Below are positions 37,284 to 46,462 of a stretch of 64,000 nucleotides of DNA, in pieces. The stretch lies in assembly GCF_001613365.1 (NCBI RefSeq), contig NZ_BDCF01000008.1:269907-333906 (forward strand), given 5' to 3'. A program made the translations under genes and the position numbers. The stretch comes from Nocardia xishanensis NBRC 101358 (GTDB lineage Bacteria > Actinomycetota > Actinomycetes > Mycobacteriales > Mycobacteriaceae). Position 1 is the stretch's first letter, and each line of letters begins with the position of its first letter. The notes beneath the pieces are model-generated. The model saw only the letters and a program-made list of their open reading frames with translations. It was not told the origin of the DNA and did no database searches.

Positions 37284-37901
37284 GTGAAGCGGACCAGTTA
37301 CCACCACGGCGCACTGCGTGATGAGCTGATCGCCGCCTGCCTGCGCCTGATCGAAACCGAAGGCATCGCGGCGGTGAGCCTGCGCCGGGTCGCCAGGGAG
37401 GCGGGCGTCAGCACCGGCGCGCCGTACCATCATTTCGCCGATCGGGCCGCGCTGCTCGCGACGCTGTCCACCAAGGGATTCGAGCTGCTCGCCGCCGAAC
37501 TCACCGCCGCGCGGAACGCCACGACCGGCTCGCCGCTCGACACCCTCGGCGCGCTGGCGGGCGCCTACGTCCGCTTCTCTCGCGAGCAGCGCGGCTATTT
37601 CCGGCTGATGTTCCGCCCTGAGCTCTCCCAGCCGGAGAAGCACCCCGATACCATCGTCGCCGGCGACGCCGCCTTCGCGATCCTGGCCGACGCCATCGGC
37701 GAGTGTGTTGCGGCCGGTCTGCTGCCCGCCGACAAAGCGGATATTCTCGGCATCACCTGGTGGGGCATCGGCCACGGACTCGCCTCGCTGTGGCTGGACG
37801 GTCAGCTGGAGAAGCGGGCGGTTCAGCTCGGCACCACCGCGCCCGAACTGGTCGAGGACGTAATGCGCACGATGTCCGCACTCCTCGCGCCCGGGTCTTG
37901 A
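37284..37901 (+). CDS. TetR-family regulator of the divergent reductase
   Basis: 205 residues. The DNA-binding domain is at about 8-58 (HHGALRDELIAACLRLIETE, then VSTGAPYHHFADRAALL), and the rest resembles the WHG-type TetR C-terminal domain, with a conserved WWGIGHGLASLWLDGQL (about 162-178). GTG 37284 is chosen; TTG 37281 is next to it. No ribosome-binding site is clear. The tandem operator lies 35 bases upstream, so the gene should also control itself. Confidence 0.88.
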   Translation: MKRTSYHHGALRDELIAACLRLIETEGIAAVSLRRVAREAGVSTGAPYHHFADRAALLATLSTKGFELLAAELTAARNATTGSPLDTLGALAGAYVRFSREQRGYFRLMFRPELSQPEKHPDTIVAGDAAFAILADAIGECVAAGLLPADKADILGITWWGIGHGLASLWLDGQLEKRAVQLGTTAPELVEDVMRTMSALLAPGS

Positions 37902-37996
37902 CGCGTCGCGCCGCATTTCTGCCCTAGAGTGGGCGCCAGATGTTTGCTGTTCCGTCACTGCTCGACCCGAATACGTGATTCGAGAGGGATGACCGG

Positions 37997-38314
37997 ATGT
38001 CCGTACAGCAGCAGCTCGACCCCATCGTGCAAGAGTTCGTCGACGCGCTCAACGCCAACGACCGCGACCGCTTCCACTCGGTGCTCACCGAGGACGCCAC
38101 CATGTCCGACGACGGCGTGGAACGCGATGTCGAGCAGTGGACCGATTCGGAGGTCTTCGCCAGCAACGGCAGGATGCAGGTCGAAACGGTGATCGACGGC
38201 GGCATCGAATTGCTCGCCGACTACACGAACTCGCGCTGGGGATCGATGCGCACCTCGTGGCGTTTCACCGTGCGCGACGGCAAGATCAGCCGATTCGAGA
38301 CCGGACAGGCCTGA
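37997..38314 (+). CDS. NTF2-like small protein
   Basis: 105 residues with the cone-shaped alpha+beta pattern of NTF2/SnoaL-like proteins: an initial helix (IVQEFVDALNANDRDRFHSV), the LTEDATMSDDG loop, then strands ending in SWRFTVRDGKISRFETGQA. Such proteins are isomerases, lyases or ligand-binding proteins; no catalytic pair is clear. GAGAGGG precedes the ATG. It lies 95 bases after the TetR gene and 41 bases before the phosphodiesterase gene, same strand. Confidence 0.78.
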   Translation: MSVQQQLDPIVQEFVDALNANDRDRFHSVLTEDATMSDDGVERDVEQWTDSEVFASNGRMQVETVIDGGIELLADYTNSRWGSMRTSWRFTVRDGKISRFETGQA

Positions 38315-38355
38315 AACCCTTGCCGTGGCGGCGCCGATCTTGACATTCTGACGTC

Positions 38356-39498
38356 GTGTTCGACGCGCCACGCTACGGCTCGGGTTCCCTGGCCGACCTG
38401 TTTCCCTCCGTCCTCGCCTGTCTGGGCGTCCCCGGCGAGGACGATCGGCTCGGCCTCGGCCTGTCCGCGCGCCGGGTCTGCGTCCTGCTGGTGGACGGGC
38501 TCGGCGCGGAAGCGCTCGCCGCGCACGCGGAAGAGGCGCCGTTCCTGTCCGGCCTCGCCGCGACCGAGCTGGCGGCCGGTTTCCCGAGCACGACCGCGAC
38601 CAGCCTGAGCTCCCTCGGCGTCGGGGTGCCGCCGGGTGAACACGGCATCGTCGGCTATCTGATGAACGTGCCCGGCTACGACCGGTTGGTGAACGCACTG
38701 CGCTGGCGGTTGCACGGCGAGGGCCCGAAGGTGGACCTGCTGCGCGAACTGGTCCCTGAGCAGTTCCAGCCCACCGCAACGGTATTCGAACGCGCCGCCC
38801 GCGCCGGGATCAGCGTCAGCCAGGTCGCCCCGATGTACCAGGCGGGCTCCGGGCTGACCAGGGCCGTGCTGCGCGGTTGCGCGTTCCGCCCGAGCCTGTC
38901 GTTCGGCGACCAGGTCGACGGCGTCGCCCAGGCGTTGCGCACGGGCGACCGCTCGCTCGTCTACGCCTACCACGGCGACCTGGACACCACCGGCCATGTG
39001 CGCGGCCCATCCTCGGACGCGTGGCGGCTGGAGCTCGCGCACGTGGACCGCTTGGCCGCCACCATCGCCGAACACCTGCCGCCCGACGCCGCACTGCTGG
39101 TGACCGCCGATCACGGCATGGTGGAGCTGACCGGAACCGTGGACTTCGACGCCGTCGACGCACTGAGCGCAGGCGTCCACCGGCTCGGCGGCGAACCGCG
39201 CGCCCGGCACGTCTACACCATCGAGGGCGCGGTGGACGACGTCGCGGCGGCATGGCGAGAAACGCTCGGCCCCGACTTCGCGGTGCTGTCACGCGCCGAG
39301 GTGATCGAACGCGGCTGGTTCGGCCCCATCGTCGGACCCGCGGTGGCCGAGCGGATCGGCGATCTCGTCGTCGCCGCGCTCGGACCGCGCGGCGTCATCC
39401 GGACCGGCGCCGAACCACTCCAATCGGCCATGGTCGGCCACCACGGTTCACTGACCTCGGCCGAGCTCAACGTTCCACTGCGCACCTGCCTCGCCTGA
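38356..39498 (+). CDS. Alkaline-phosphatase-superfamily phosphodiesterase/nucleotide pyrophosphatase
   Basis: 380 residues. The metal site begins with LLVDGLG (about residues 39-45), the nucleophile Thr is in GFPSTTATSLSSLG (about 75-88), and HGDLDTTGH (about 211-219), TADHGM (about 251-256) and VGHHGSL (about 364-370) supply further metal ligands. This matches type I phosphodiesterase/nucleotide pyrophosphatases, which hydrolyse phosphodiester or pyrophosphate bonds using two zinc ions. GTG 38356 is used. There is no signal peptide, so it is predicted to be cytoplasmic. Confidence 0.88.
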   Translation: MFDAPRYGSGSLADLFPSVLACLGVPGEDDRLGLGLSARRVCVLLVDGLGAEALAAHAEEAPFLSGLAATELAAGFPSTTATSLSSLGVGVPPGEHGIVGYLMNVPGYDRLVNALRWRLHGEGPKVDLLRELVPEQFQPTATVFERAARAGISVSQVAPMYQAGSGLTRAVLRGCAFRPSLSFGDQVDGVAQALRTGDRSLVYAYHGDLDTTGHVRGPSSDAWRLELAHVDRLAATIAEHLPPDAALLVTADHGMVELTGTVDFDAVDALSAGVHRLGGEPRARHVYTIEGAVDDVAAAWRETLGPDFAVLSRAEVIERGWFGPIVGPAVAERIGDLVVAALGPRGVIRTGAEPLQSAMVGHHGSLTSAELNVPLRTCLA

Positions 39499-39589
39499 TC
39501 GCGGACAGACATCACCGCCTACTGCCCGTCGACTGGACCGAGTGGATAACGCCCGCCTCGGCGAAAGAGTGGTGGCAGGCGTGCAAGGG

Positions 39590-40180
39590 TTACGTTCTGC
39601 CCGGGCCGATGATGCCGTGCAGCACAAGGTCGAGAAGACGGTCGGTGGCCGCCGCGGTGATGTCGGACTGGTCACTGGTCCACGCGATTGCGCTGGCGAT
39701 CTTGACAATGTCGTCGGTGGTGGCCTCGGAGTGCGCACGTCCTGCCCGTTGGGCTCGGACCAGCACGGTGTCGGCCGCAGCCAGTGCTGCGGCGCAATGC
39801 GGCGCCAATGGGCTGTCGGGGACCTCGAGAGCACGCACGATCTCCTCGGACAGCCCCCGCACACGGCGAATGTGCGACACCAGCGCGGCAACCCATAACG
39901 ACAGGGCCGCAGCGGGATCGGGATCGGTGTCAAGGGTGCTCGCGAGTGTGGTGACCTCGTCGAGACTGGTGCCGACCACGGCGGCGATGAGGTCTTCTCG
40001 CTGCGGGAAGTGCCGATAGAGAGTGGCAGGGCCGACACCGGCGCGGCGGGCGATCTCGTTGAACGACACATCGACGCCTTCGCTGGCGAACATCGTGCGG
40101 GCGGCCTCGAGCAGTCGTGCGCGGCTGCGGCGGGCATCGGCTCGTACGCCGCCCGGTGGCAGTGAATCTGCTTGCTTCAC
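39590..40180 (-). CDS. TetR-family regulator of the divergent LLM oxidoreductase
   Basis: 196 residues. The helix-turn-helix is at about 18-62 (RARLLEAARTMFASEGVDVS, then GVGPATLYRHFPQREDLI). The C-terminal region fits the TetR_C-type of SbtR-like regulators. GTG 40180 is chosen because GAGGAG lies five bases upstream; the frame stays open through the operator, giving a false longer start. A perfect 16-bp inverted repeat lies just upstream and a single oxidoreductase gene diverges on the other side. Confidence 0.88.
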   Translation of the reverse strand: MKQADSLPPGGVRADARRSRARLLEAARTMFASEGVDVSFNEIARRAGVGPATLYRHFPQREDLIAAVVGTSLDEVTTLASTLDTDPDPAAALSLWVAALVSHIRRVRGLSEEIVRALEVPDSPLAPHCAAALAAADTVLVRAQRAGRAHSEATTDDIVKIASAIAWTSDQSDITAAATDRLLDLVLHGIIGPGRT

Positions 40181-40196
40181 AGGGCTCCTCGGCGAA

Positions 40197-40234
40197 TCGG
40201 AATGCCACTCCGTATATTCGGAGTGGCATTCCGA
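40197..40234. promoter_or_regulatory. Perfect 16-bp inverted-repeat operator
   Basis: TCGGAATGCCACTCCG and its exact complement are separated by TATATT in the 77-base gap between TetR and the oxidoreductase. Each arm is itself nearly palindromic (GGAATGCCACTCC), so the element may bind two dimers. The left edge is 16 bases from the TetR start and the right edge is 23 bases from the oxidoreductase start. Confidence 0.85.
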
Positions 40235-40257
40235 ATTGTAGTGGACGGGAGTCGACC

Positions 40258-41166
40258 ATGATGTTGCCGACAAATTTGCCGCGCACCGGCATCTGGGTGA
40301 ACGGGCTCGATCTGCAAGCACCGGCCGTGGCGACGGGGCTGGCAGCGGAGCTGGAGGAACTGGGTTTGGGCGCGATCTGGCTCAGCGAAGGGCTCGCGCA
40401 CGACCCGTTCGTCACTGCCGCCGGACTGCTCGCCGCGACCCGCAGACTGCTGGTCGGCACGGGGATCGCGGTGACATACGGCCGCCATCCACACTGGATG
40501 CGAGCCTCGGCCCGGGCCGTCCTGGATGCCTACCCGGATCGGTTCGTGTTCGGGACCGGCACATCCAATCCCCGCGTCATCGAAGGAGTACTCGGACTCG
40601 AATACCACAGACCGCTGGCCACCTTGCGCGACTACCTCGACGATCTCGACACACCGGACACCTTGCGAGCCCAGCTCGGACTGCCGGACTCCGGTCGGTT
40701 ACCTCGCGTGCTGGCGGCGCTCGGTCCGCGCGCCTTGCAGCTGGCCCGGGACAGGGCCGACGGCGCTATCACCTATCTTGTGACGCCCGAACACACCGCG
40801 CAGGCCCGCGCCACTCTCGGACCGGACCGGATGCTCGTAGTCGAACAGGCCGTCGTGGTCGGGGCCGGCGACGCCGACGCCCGCACACGCGCTCACGCAC
40901 ACGTGGGCGCCTACCTGTCCAACCCTGGTTACCGGGCGAGCTGGCAGCGACTCGGCTTCACCGACGCCGATCTCACCGCACCCGGCAGCGACCGGCTCGT
41001 CAACGCGTTGGTCGCGATCGGGGAAGACCAAGTGCGACAACGCATCGCCGCCCATATCGCCGCCGGCGCCGATCACGTATGCCTTCAGGCGCTACCAGCC
41101 GAGCCGTTCACCATCCCGGCAGAGCAGTGGAAGCTCCTGGCCTGTATCGATGCCAGCCTTTGCTGA
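40258..41166 (+). CDS. LLM-class F420-dependent oxidoreductase
   Basis: 302 residues, luciferase-like TIM barrel. Recognisable parts are GIWVNGLDLQAPAVATGLAA at the start, ELGLGAIWLSEG, the AVTYGRHPHWMRA segment, DRFVFGTGTSNP (about 97-108) and the end of the barrel with HVCLQALPAEPF. Spacing suits F420-dependent enzymes more than FMN monooxygenases, as is usual for actinobacteria. Two ATG codons in a row (40258, 40261) give nearly the same start; GGGAG is upstream. It is the only gene in its operon and is opposite a TetR gene across a strong operator, so it is probably a ligand-induced detoxification or catabolic enzyme. Confidence 0.87.
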   Translation: MMLPTNLPRTGIWVNGLDLQAPAVATGLAAELEELGLGAIWLSEGLAHDPFVTAAGLLAATRRLLVGTGIAVTYGRHPHWMRASARAVLDAYPDRFVFGTGTSNPRVIEGVLGLEYHRPLATLRDYLDDLDTPDTLRAQLGLPDSGRLPRVLAALGPRALQLARDRADGAITYLVTPEHTAQARATLGPDRMLVVEQAVVVGAGDADARTRAHAHVGAYLSNPGYRASWQRLGFTDADLTAPGSDRLVNALVAIGEDQVRQRIAAHIAAGADHVCLQALPAEPFTIPAEQWKLLACIDASLC

Positions 41167-41415
41167 CAGATGCGTGTCGGGGGCCGCTCGAGGATCACCT
41201 GCGGACGGCAGGCGCCGAACGCGTCGACCAGCGCCCTCAGCGCGATGCCGTAGCCGCGGCGGTCTGGCAAGAAATGGCACCGCGACCAACCTCGCCCCGG
41301 CGGGAGACCCACGCGGCCCTGGTCATCGCCCCTGCACCGGCCACTGCGGCTCGAACGGCGGGCAGTACTGCTCGATTCGGCTTCGTTCGTCACCCATGCC
41401 GACGCGCGGCACCTG

Positions 41416-41874
41416 TCATGTCAGTTCTCCCGGTCCGGTTCGGGCGGTGAACAGGACGGCGACGAGCAGTATCGTCAGCAGAATCACGGCCAGCAGCACC
41501 TGGGGATGCAGACCGATGATCGACACGTTGTCGAATTCGGGGTCGTGCACGGCGGCGCCGGGGAACAGTATCGCGCCCAGCAGACCCAGCCATGGCGTGG
41601 CCAGGATCGCACAGGCCGTCCACACGCGGGATCGTGAACCGCCCCCGCGCTGCACAAGCAGTGTCAGTGCGACCACGCCGAGCAGGATCGAGAGAACGAT
41701 GTACTGGGCGTCGTGAAACTTCGCGTGGGGCAGCCACGCGTCGTTGCGAAGGTGCTGGGCCGCGCCCGCCGGGATGACGAAATCGGCCAATAGTGCCCCG
41801 AACATGGTGGCGAGTGCGACGAGCACGGCGAGAACGCGTGCGACGGAAAGACTTCTGGTGGCCGGAGTCGTCAT
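41416..41874 (-). CDS. Four-helix small membrane protein
   Basis: 152 residues with four hydrophobic stretches: about 12-30, 55-72, 84-104 and 126-146. No family is recognised with confidence; the layout resembles DUF1772-like membrane proteins that often accompany TetR genes. Its ATG follows the upstream TetR stop after one base, so the two are co-transcribed and the protein is likely part of the same response. The 249 bases after its stop, up to 41166, hold no convincing gene. Confidence 0.75.
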   Translation of the reverse strand: MTTPATRSLSVARVLAVLVALATMFGALLADFVIPAGAAQHLRNDAWLPHAKFHDAQYIVLSILLGVVALTLLVQRGGGSRSRVWTACAILATPWLGLLGAILFPGAAVHDPEFDNVSIIGLHPQVLLAVILLTILLVAVLFTARTGPGELT

Positions 41875-41875
41875 G

Positions 41876-42469
41876 TCACGAGGTTCCTTGCTGACGTGGG
41901 AGTTTCGTGGAATGGCAGCGCAGGAAGTCGTCGACGACCGCGTGCACGTAGTCGAGATCGAAGGTCCGGTTCGCGACCAGCCGCCGGAAGAACAGCGGAC
42001 CGTGCAGCTGATCGATGGCGAGGTCGATATCGAGTTCGGCAGGCAGTTCGGCGCGCGCGATGGCATCGGCGAGGATCGCGCGCACCACCCGGGTGCCAGA
42101 GCGGTACAGCGCCTCCTTCACTTCCGCGAATTCAGGGTCGACAGCGGCTCTTTCGATCATCACGCGCATTCCCTGCTCGCTCGCCGGTTCGTGCAGCATC
42201 GCGCGGGTTGCCGCGAGTTCGGTCAGCAGGTCGGCGCGCAAGTCGCCGGTCGGCCGCGACTGCGACAGGGTGATGTGCAGTGCCAGCGTGGCGCGAACCA
42301 GATCGGGCGGCTCCGGCCAGTGCCGGTACAGCGTGGCCCGGCTGATCCCGCTGCGCGCCGCGACGGCACCGTGCGTCAGACCGGCCAATCCCCGCTCGAT
42401 CAACAGCTCTCGGGCCGATGCGAGCGCGGCATCGCGACTGCGCACCGCGCGTGGATCCGGTGGTCGCAC
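41876..42469 (-). CDS. TetR-family regulator
   Basis: 197 residues. DNA-binding domain at about 12-58 (SRDAALASARELLIERGLAG, then SGISRATLYRHWPEP); the C-terminal domain is helical, of the TetR_C-type seen in AcrR-like regulators. GTG 42469 has AAGGAG five bases upstream. It is first in a two-gene operon with a small membrane protein and probably represses it through the inverted repeat at 42485-42516. Confidence 0.87.
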   Translation of the reverse strand: MRPPDPRAVRSRDAALASARELLIERGLAGLTHGAVAARSGISRATLYRHWPEPPDLVRATLALHITLSQSRPTGDLRADLLTELAATRAMLHEPASEQGMRVMIERAAVDPEFAEVKEALYRSGTRVVRAILADAIARAELPAELDIDLAIDQLHGPLFFRRLVANRTFDLDYVHAVVDDFLRCHSTKLPRQQGTS

Positions 42470-42484
42470 AGAACTCCTTGTGAG

Positions 42485-42516
42485 ACAGAATGTTTCATAT
42501 CTACAAAACAGACTGT
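42485..42516. promoter_or_regulatory. Inverted-repeat operator upstream of TetR/membrane-protein operon
   Basis: ACAGAATGTTT and AAACAGACTGT are complementary at nine of eleven positions around a ten-base spacer. The element starts 16 bases upstream of the TetR GTG and is AT-rich compared with the flanks, so it may also cover the -10 region. Confidence 0.62.
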
Positions 42517-42667
42517 ATCGAAGTTCGGTCGAGATGAACAGAGGCACGGAGCGACTGGGTTATACGACGATCCTGTGGGCCGCGTGGCTCGCCTCCGACC
42601 CGGCACCCTTACCCTCGTACCGATCGCGGCGGCCCATCCGCTCGACCGATGCGACCAGGAGGAGCAG

Positions 42668-42982
42668 ATGAACGCCACCGTGATACGGACCGGCCTCGGG
42701 ATGGTGGCCGCCGCACTGCTGCTGGCGGGCTGCACCGATATAGAGCGGGCTCTCAACAAGGGCGGCGACACACCGTGCAACGAGTACGTCACCCAGGACC
42801 CCGACACCAAGCGCACGACGATCACGAAGTTCGTCAAACAGCAGACCGGTGACGACCGCGAACCCGCGGGCACCGTCGTCGACGCCACCATCATCTCCGT
42901 CGACCTGCTCTGCGCCACCCAGCGCAACGCCGAGACGCCCATCAAGAACGCCGACGTGGCGGGCATCTTCCTCAACAAATGA
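42668..42982 (+). CDS. Small lipoprotein (possibly HdeA-like)
   Basis: 104 residues. A signal peptide ends in LLLAGC (Cys22), predicting a lipid-anchored exported protein. The mature part has two cysteines (in TPCNEY and LLCATQ) that could form a disulfide, in a pattern recalling actinobacterial proteins annotated as HdeA-like acid-stress chaperones (short, helical, TITKFVKQQTGDD). That assignment is weak. AGGAGGAG precedes the ATG. It stands alone between a divergent TetR operon and a convergent YjbR gene. Confidence 0.75.
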   Translation: MNATVIRTGLGMVAAALLLAGCTDIERALNKGGDTPCNEYVTQDPDTKRTTITKFVKQQTGDDREPAGTVVDATIISVDLLCATQRNAETPIKNADVAGIFLNK

Positions 42983-43121
42983 GGTGCGCGCGGCGGCGAG
43001 ACGAGCGCTGTCGGAAGCGAATCGTCAACCCCGGCGCCACTACTGACTTGTCCGGTTCACCGGCGAAGAAGTCCCGACACGTCGTGCCGAGAATGCTTCG
43101 TACGCAGGACACTTCGACCAC

Positions 43122-43553
43122 TCAGGCGAGCGGCGGGAGCCGATGGGCGGCGAGCCAGTCTGCGGCGCGTTTGCGGGATGCTCGGGCGAGCCAGGCGTCC
43201 TGGATGATCTCGGTGAGTTCGCCGAGGGTGATCTCGTGCAGGCGGCATGCGCGCACCAGCACCGAGGGGTGTCCGTCGAAGTGCGGTGTGGTGAAGAACG
43301 GCGCGTCCGGATCCTGTACGAGGGCTTGCTTGTCCGATTCCGAGGGCACCCAGAACACGATGACGTCGGGGTAGCGTTCGCCGGTCCGCGGATCAACGGC
43401 GTCCGGGCGCGGCGTGCGAAAGAACACGAACGACTTGCCGCCCACCTGGTAGATGGCGTTGCCGCGCGGGCCTGCCGCGTTGGTCACGTGCGGCATCCCG
43501 CGCGCGATGGCGTGCACGTCGGCGATCCGGGCCGGTCGCTCTCGCTTGTCCAT
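43122..43553 (-). CDS. MmcQ/YjbR-family protein
   Basis: 143 residues. The YjbR fold is recognised from IADVHAIARGMPHVT at the start, GGKSFVFFRT in the middle, the acidic loop around residues 85-90, and LGELTEIIQDAWLARASRKRAA at the C-terminus. Proteins of this family bind DNA weakly in vitro and have no settled function. ATG 43553 is used. It is divergent from the GAF regulator gene. Confidence 0.85.
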   Translation of the reverse strand: MDKRERPARIADVHAIARGMPHVTNAAGPRGNAIYQVGGKSFVFFRTPRPDAVDPRTGERYPDVIVFWVPSESDKQALVQDPDAPFFTTPHFDGHPSVLVRACRLHEITLGELTEIIQDAWLARASRKRAADWLAAHRLPPLA

Positions 43554-43651
43554 GCGTACGAGCCTAGGCCCGGAAATCGGCGCGTCGCGCGGGCGCGTCG
43601 GCCATGATGGGTTCACGAGGCGAGTTCACTCGACGACAGAGGTTTTCCGAG

Positions 43652-44866
43652 GTGGCACCGTCGCTCACCCAGCAGCGGGCAGAACTGGAAAAGGAATGGA
43701 CCCGGTGGGCATCGACCGCCGGGACTCGCGCGCGAATCCGGCGCGAGTCCGGCGTCCTGCGCACCGATGTGGTGCGCTCCTGGCAGCGCTCGCTGCACAC
43801 CGTCGATCCCGGCCGCAAAGCCGCACCGGGGCTCGACCGGATCGATGATCGGTGGGCGGAATCCCCGCTCCGCGGGCCCATCACCGAACTGGCGGGCCAG
43901 ATACGCGGCATCGCCGAGGACGCCGAGTACGTGGCGGTGGTCACCGACGCGGCGGGCACCATCCTGTGGTCCGCCGGTGACCGGAAGCTGCGCCGTCAGG
44001 CCGAGGAGGTGAACTTCGCACCGGGCGGCTGCTGGGACGAAAGCCAGATGGGCACCAACGGACTTTCCCTCGCGCTGCACCACGACCGGCCTGCCGCCGT
44101 GTTCGCCGCCGAACACCTCGTCGCCGCGCTGCACGGCTGGGTCTGCTATGCCGCGCCGATCCACGCGCCGGACGGCAGACTGCTCGGCCTGCTCGATCTG
44201 TCCAGCGACTGGAGCCGCTCGCATCCGATGGCGATGGCCTCGGTGCGGTCCCTGGTCACGGCGGTCGAGGCGGTGCTTCGCACGAGCGCGCCGCCGCCCG
44301 CCGAACGGGTGCGACTCGAATGTCTCGGCGCCGCACGGCTGTTGCGCCACGGCAGGCCGGTGCCGCTGCCGCCGCGACAACTGGAGATCCTCACCCTGCT
44401 CGCGCTGGAACCGGACGGCTACACCCCCGATCGGCTGCACGCCGCGGTGTACGGCGATCGCCCCGTCTCGGCGAGCACGCTGAAAGCCGATGTCTCGCAT
44501 CTGCGCCGGGCCACCGGCGGCGAGATCGCCAATCGCCGCTACACGCTGACCGGACCGCTGTCCTGCGATGCCGTCGACCTGCTCGCCGCCATCACCTCGG
44601 GCGACACGTCCGGCGCGGTGTGGCACTACCGCGGCCCGCTGCTCCCCGGTTCCGACACCCCCGGAGTCGTCGAATGGCGCGACTACTTGGACGTCGGCAT
44701 ACGCACCGCGGTGCTGGCCAGCGACCGGCCCGAGCACGCCATCGCCTTCGGTGAGCGCGCCGGGGGCGATATCGCGGTGCACGAGCACGCTCTGCGACTG
44801 CTGCCCGCCGACGACGTGCGCCGCGCCGTCGTCGCCGCCCGGCTGCACAACGCCAGGAACGACTGA
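43652..44866 (+). CDS. GAF-domain transcriptional regulator of aldehyde dehydrogenase
   Basis: 404 residues if started at GTG 43652 (AGAGG nine bases upstream); ATG 43604 in the same frame has no ribosome-binding site. An N-terminal segment (RESGVLRTDVVRSWQRSL) resembles AcoR-type activators, followed by a GAF sensor domain (about 80-210; GGCWDESQMGTNGLSLAL is its core). The C-terminal part (about 215-315) looks like an OmpR-type winged helix (RLLRHGRPVPLPPRQLEILT, then STLKADVSHLR), not the sigma54-dependent AAA+ domain of AcoR itself. The aldehyde dehydrogenase and DUF779 genes follow 78 bases later, matching a common actinobacterial three-gene unit. Confidence 0.87.
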   Translation: MAPSLTQQRAELEKEWTRWASTAGTRARIRRESGVLRTDVVRSWQRSLHTVDPGRKAAPGLDRIDDRWAESPLRGPITELAGQIRGIAEDAEYVAVVTDAAGTILWSAGDRKLRRQAEEVNFAPGGCWDESQMGTNGLSLALHHDRPAAVFAAEHLVAALHGWVCYAAPIHAPDGRLLGLLDLSSDWSRSHPMAMASVRSLVTAVEAVLRTSAPPPAERVRLECLGAARLLRHGRPVPLPPRQLEILTLLALEPDGYTPDRLHAAVYGDRPVSASTLKADVSHLRRATGGEIANRRYTLTGPLSCDAVDLLAAITSGDTSGAVWHYRGPLLPGSDTPGVVEWRDYLDVGIRTAVLASDRPEHAIAFGERAGGDIAVHEHALRLLPADDVRRAVVAARLHNARND

Positions 44867-44944
44867 GCCCGGCCACCAACCTCCCGCCAACCTTCGCCGT
44901 TCATAGTGGCGTGCGCCGGGGGTTTCGCGCGAGGAGTGATTGCG

Positions 44945-46462
44945 ATGATCTACGCCAAACCGGGTTCCGACGCCGCAATAGTCGGTTACGCCACCCGCTA
45001 CGACAATTTCATCGGGGGCGATTGGGCCACTCCGATCGAGGGCCGCTACTTCGACAATCCCTCCCCCGTCGACGGCGAGACCTTCTGCTCGGTCGCCCGC
45101 TCCACCGCCGCCGACATCGATATGGCGCTGGAGGCCGCGCATCACGCGGCCGAGGCGTGGGCCGCGACCTCGCCGACCGTGCGCGCGAACATCCTCCTCG
45201 AGATCGCCGCGCGCATCGAGAACAGCCTCGAACCGCTCGCGGTCGCCGAGACGTGGGACAACGGCAAGCCGGTCCGCGAAACATTGGCCGCCGACCTGCC
45301 TTTGGCGGTCGACCACTTCCGCTACTTCGCGGGCGTCATCCGCGCCCAGGAGGGCAGCATTTCCCAGATCGACGCCGACACCGTCGCCTACCACTTCTCC
45401 GAGCCGCTCGGCGTGGTCGGTCAGATAATCCCGTGGAACTTCCCGATCCTGATGGCGGCGTGGAAGCTGGCCCCTGCCCTGGCCGCGGGGAACTGCGTGG
45501 TGCTCAAGCCCGCCGAACAGACGCCCGCCTCGATCCTGCTCGTGGTGGAGTTGATCGCCGATCTGCTCCCGCCAGGAGTTCTCAACGTGGTCAACGGTTT
45601 CGGCGTCGAGGCGGGCAAGCCGCTGGCCACCAGTCCCCGGGTCGCCAAGATCGCGTTCACCGGCGAGACCACCACCGGGCGGCTCATCATGCAGTACGCC
45701 AGCGAGAACATCGTCCCGGTGAGCCTGGAGCTGGGCGGCAAGAGCCCCAACATCTTCCTGCCGGATGTCATGGCCGCCGACGACGCGTTCCTGGACAAGG
45801 CCGTCGAAGGCTTCGTGATGTTCGCGCTCAACCAAGGCGAGGTGTGCACCTGCCCGTCGCGCGCGCTGATCCACTCGTCCATCTACGACGAGTTCCTGGT
45901 CCGCTGCCTGGAGCGGACCGCGGCCATCAAGGGCGGGCACCCGCTCGACGACACCACCATGATCGGAGCCCAAGCCAGTAACGACCAGTACGAGAAGATC
46001 CTGTCCTACATCGACATCGGCAGGCAGGAAGGCGCCCGCGTGCTCAGCGGAGGGGAAGCACGCAAGGTGGACGGACTGCCCGGCGGGTACTACATCCAGC
46101 CCACCGTCCTGGAGGGCGACAACACCATGCGCGTCTTCCAAGAGGAGATCTTCGGACCCGTGGTGGCGGTGACCCGTTTCGACACCGTCGACGAAGCGGT
46201 CCGGATCGCCAACGACACGCTCTACGGCCTCGGCGCGGGCGTGTGGACCAGAGACGGCTCCACCGCCTACCGAATGGGCCGGGCGATCAAGGCGGGCCGG
46301 GTGTGGACCAACTGCTATCACGCCTATCCCGCGCACGCCGCCTTCGGCGGATACAAGAAGTCCGGGATCGGCAGGGAGAACCACCGGATGATGCTCGACC
46401 ACTATCAGCAGACCAAGAACCTGCTGGTGAGCTACTCCCCTACCAAGCTCGGATTCTTCTGA
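44945..46462 (+). CDS. Aldehyde (acetaldehyde) dehydrogenase
   Basis: 505 residues, NAD-dependent aldehyde dehydrogenase of the ExaC/AldB type. The catalytic Glu is in [10 protein letters not shown] and the catalytic Cys in [11 protein letters not shown] (about residue 300). The cofactor loop is [10 protein letters not shown] and the substrate tunnel motif [11 protein letters not shown]. Strong resemblance to remembered Rv0458. ATG 44945 has GAGGAGTG seven bases upstream. It overlaps the DUF779 start by one base. Regulation by the preceding GAF protein is inferred from synteny. Confidence 0.93.
   Translation: MIYAKPGSDAAIVGYATRYDNFIGGDWATPIEGRYFDNPSPVDGETFCSVARSTAADIDMALEAAHHAAEAWAATSPTVRANILLEIAARIENSLEPLAVAETWDNGKPVRETLAADLPLAVDHFRYFAGVIRAQEGSISQIDADTVAYHFSEPLGVVGQIIPWNFPILMAAWKLAPALAAGNCVVLKPAEQTPASILLVVELIADLLPPGVLNVVNGFGVEAGKPLATSPRVAKIAFTGETTTGRLIMQYASENIVPVSLELGGKSPNIFLPDVMAADDAFLDKAVEGFVMFALNQGEVCTCPSRALIHSSIYDEFLVRCLERTAAIKGGHPLDDTTMIGAQASNDQYEKILSYIDIGRQEGARVLSGGEARKVDGLPGGYYIQPTVLEGDNTMRVFQEEIFGPVVAVTRFDTVDEAVRIANDTLYGLGAGVWTRDGSTAYRMGRAIKAGRVWTNCYHAYPAHAAFGGYKKSGIGRENHRMMLDHYQQTKNLLVSYSPTKLGFF

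Noticed and set aside
41085..41393. Minus-strand frame of 102 codons between the LLM oxidoreductase and the membrane protein
   Set aside because: A middle segment (GIALRALVDAFGACRPQVIL) looks protein-like, but the ends do not, it overlaps the LLM gene, and no family could be named.
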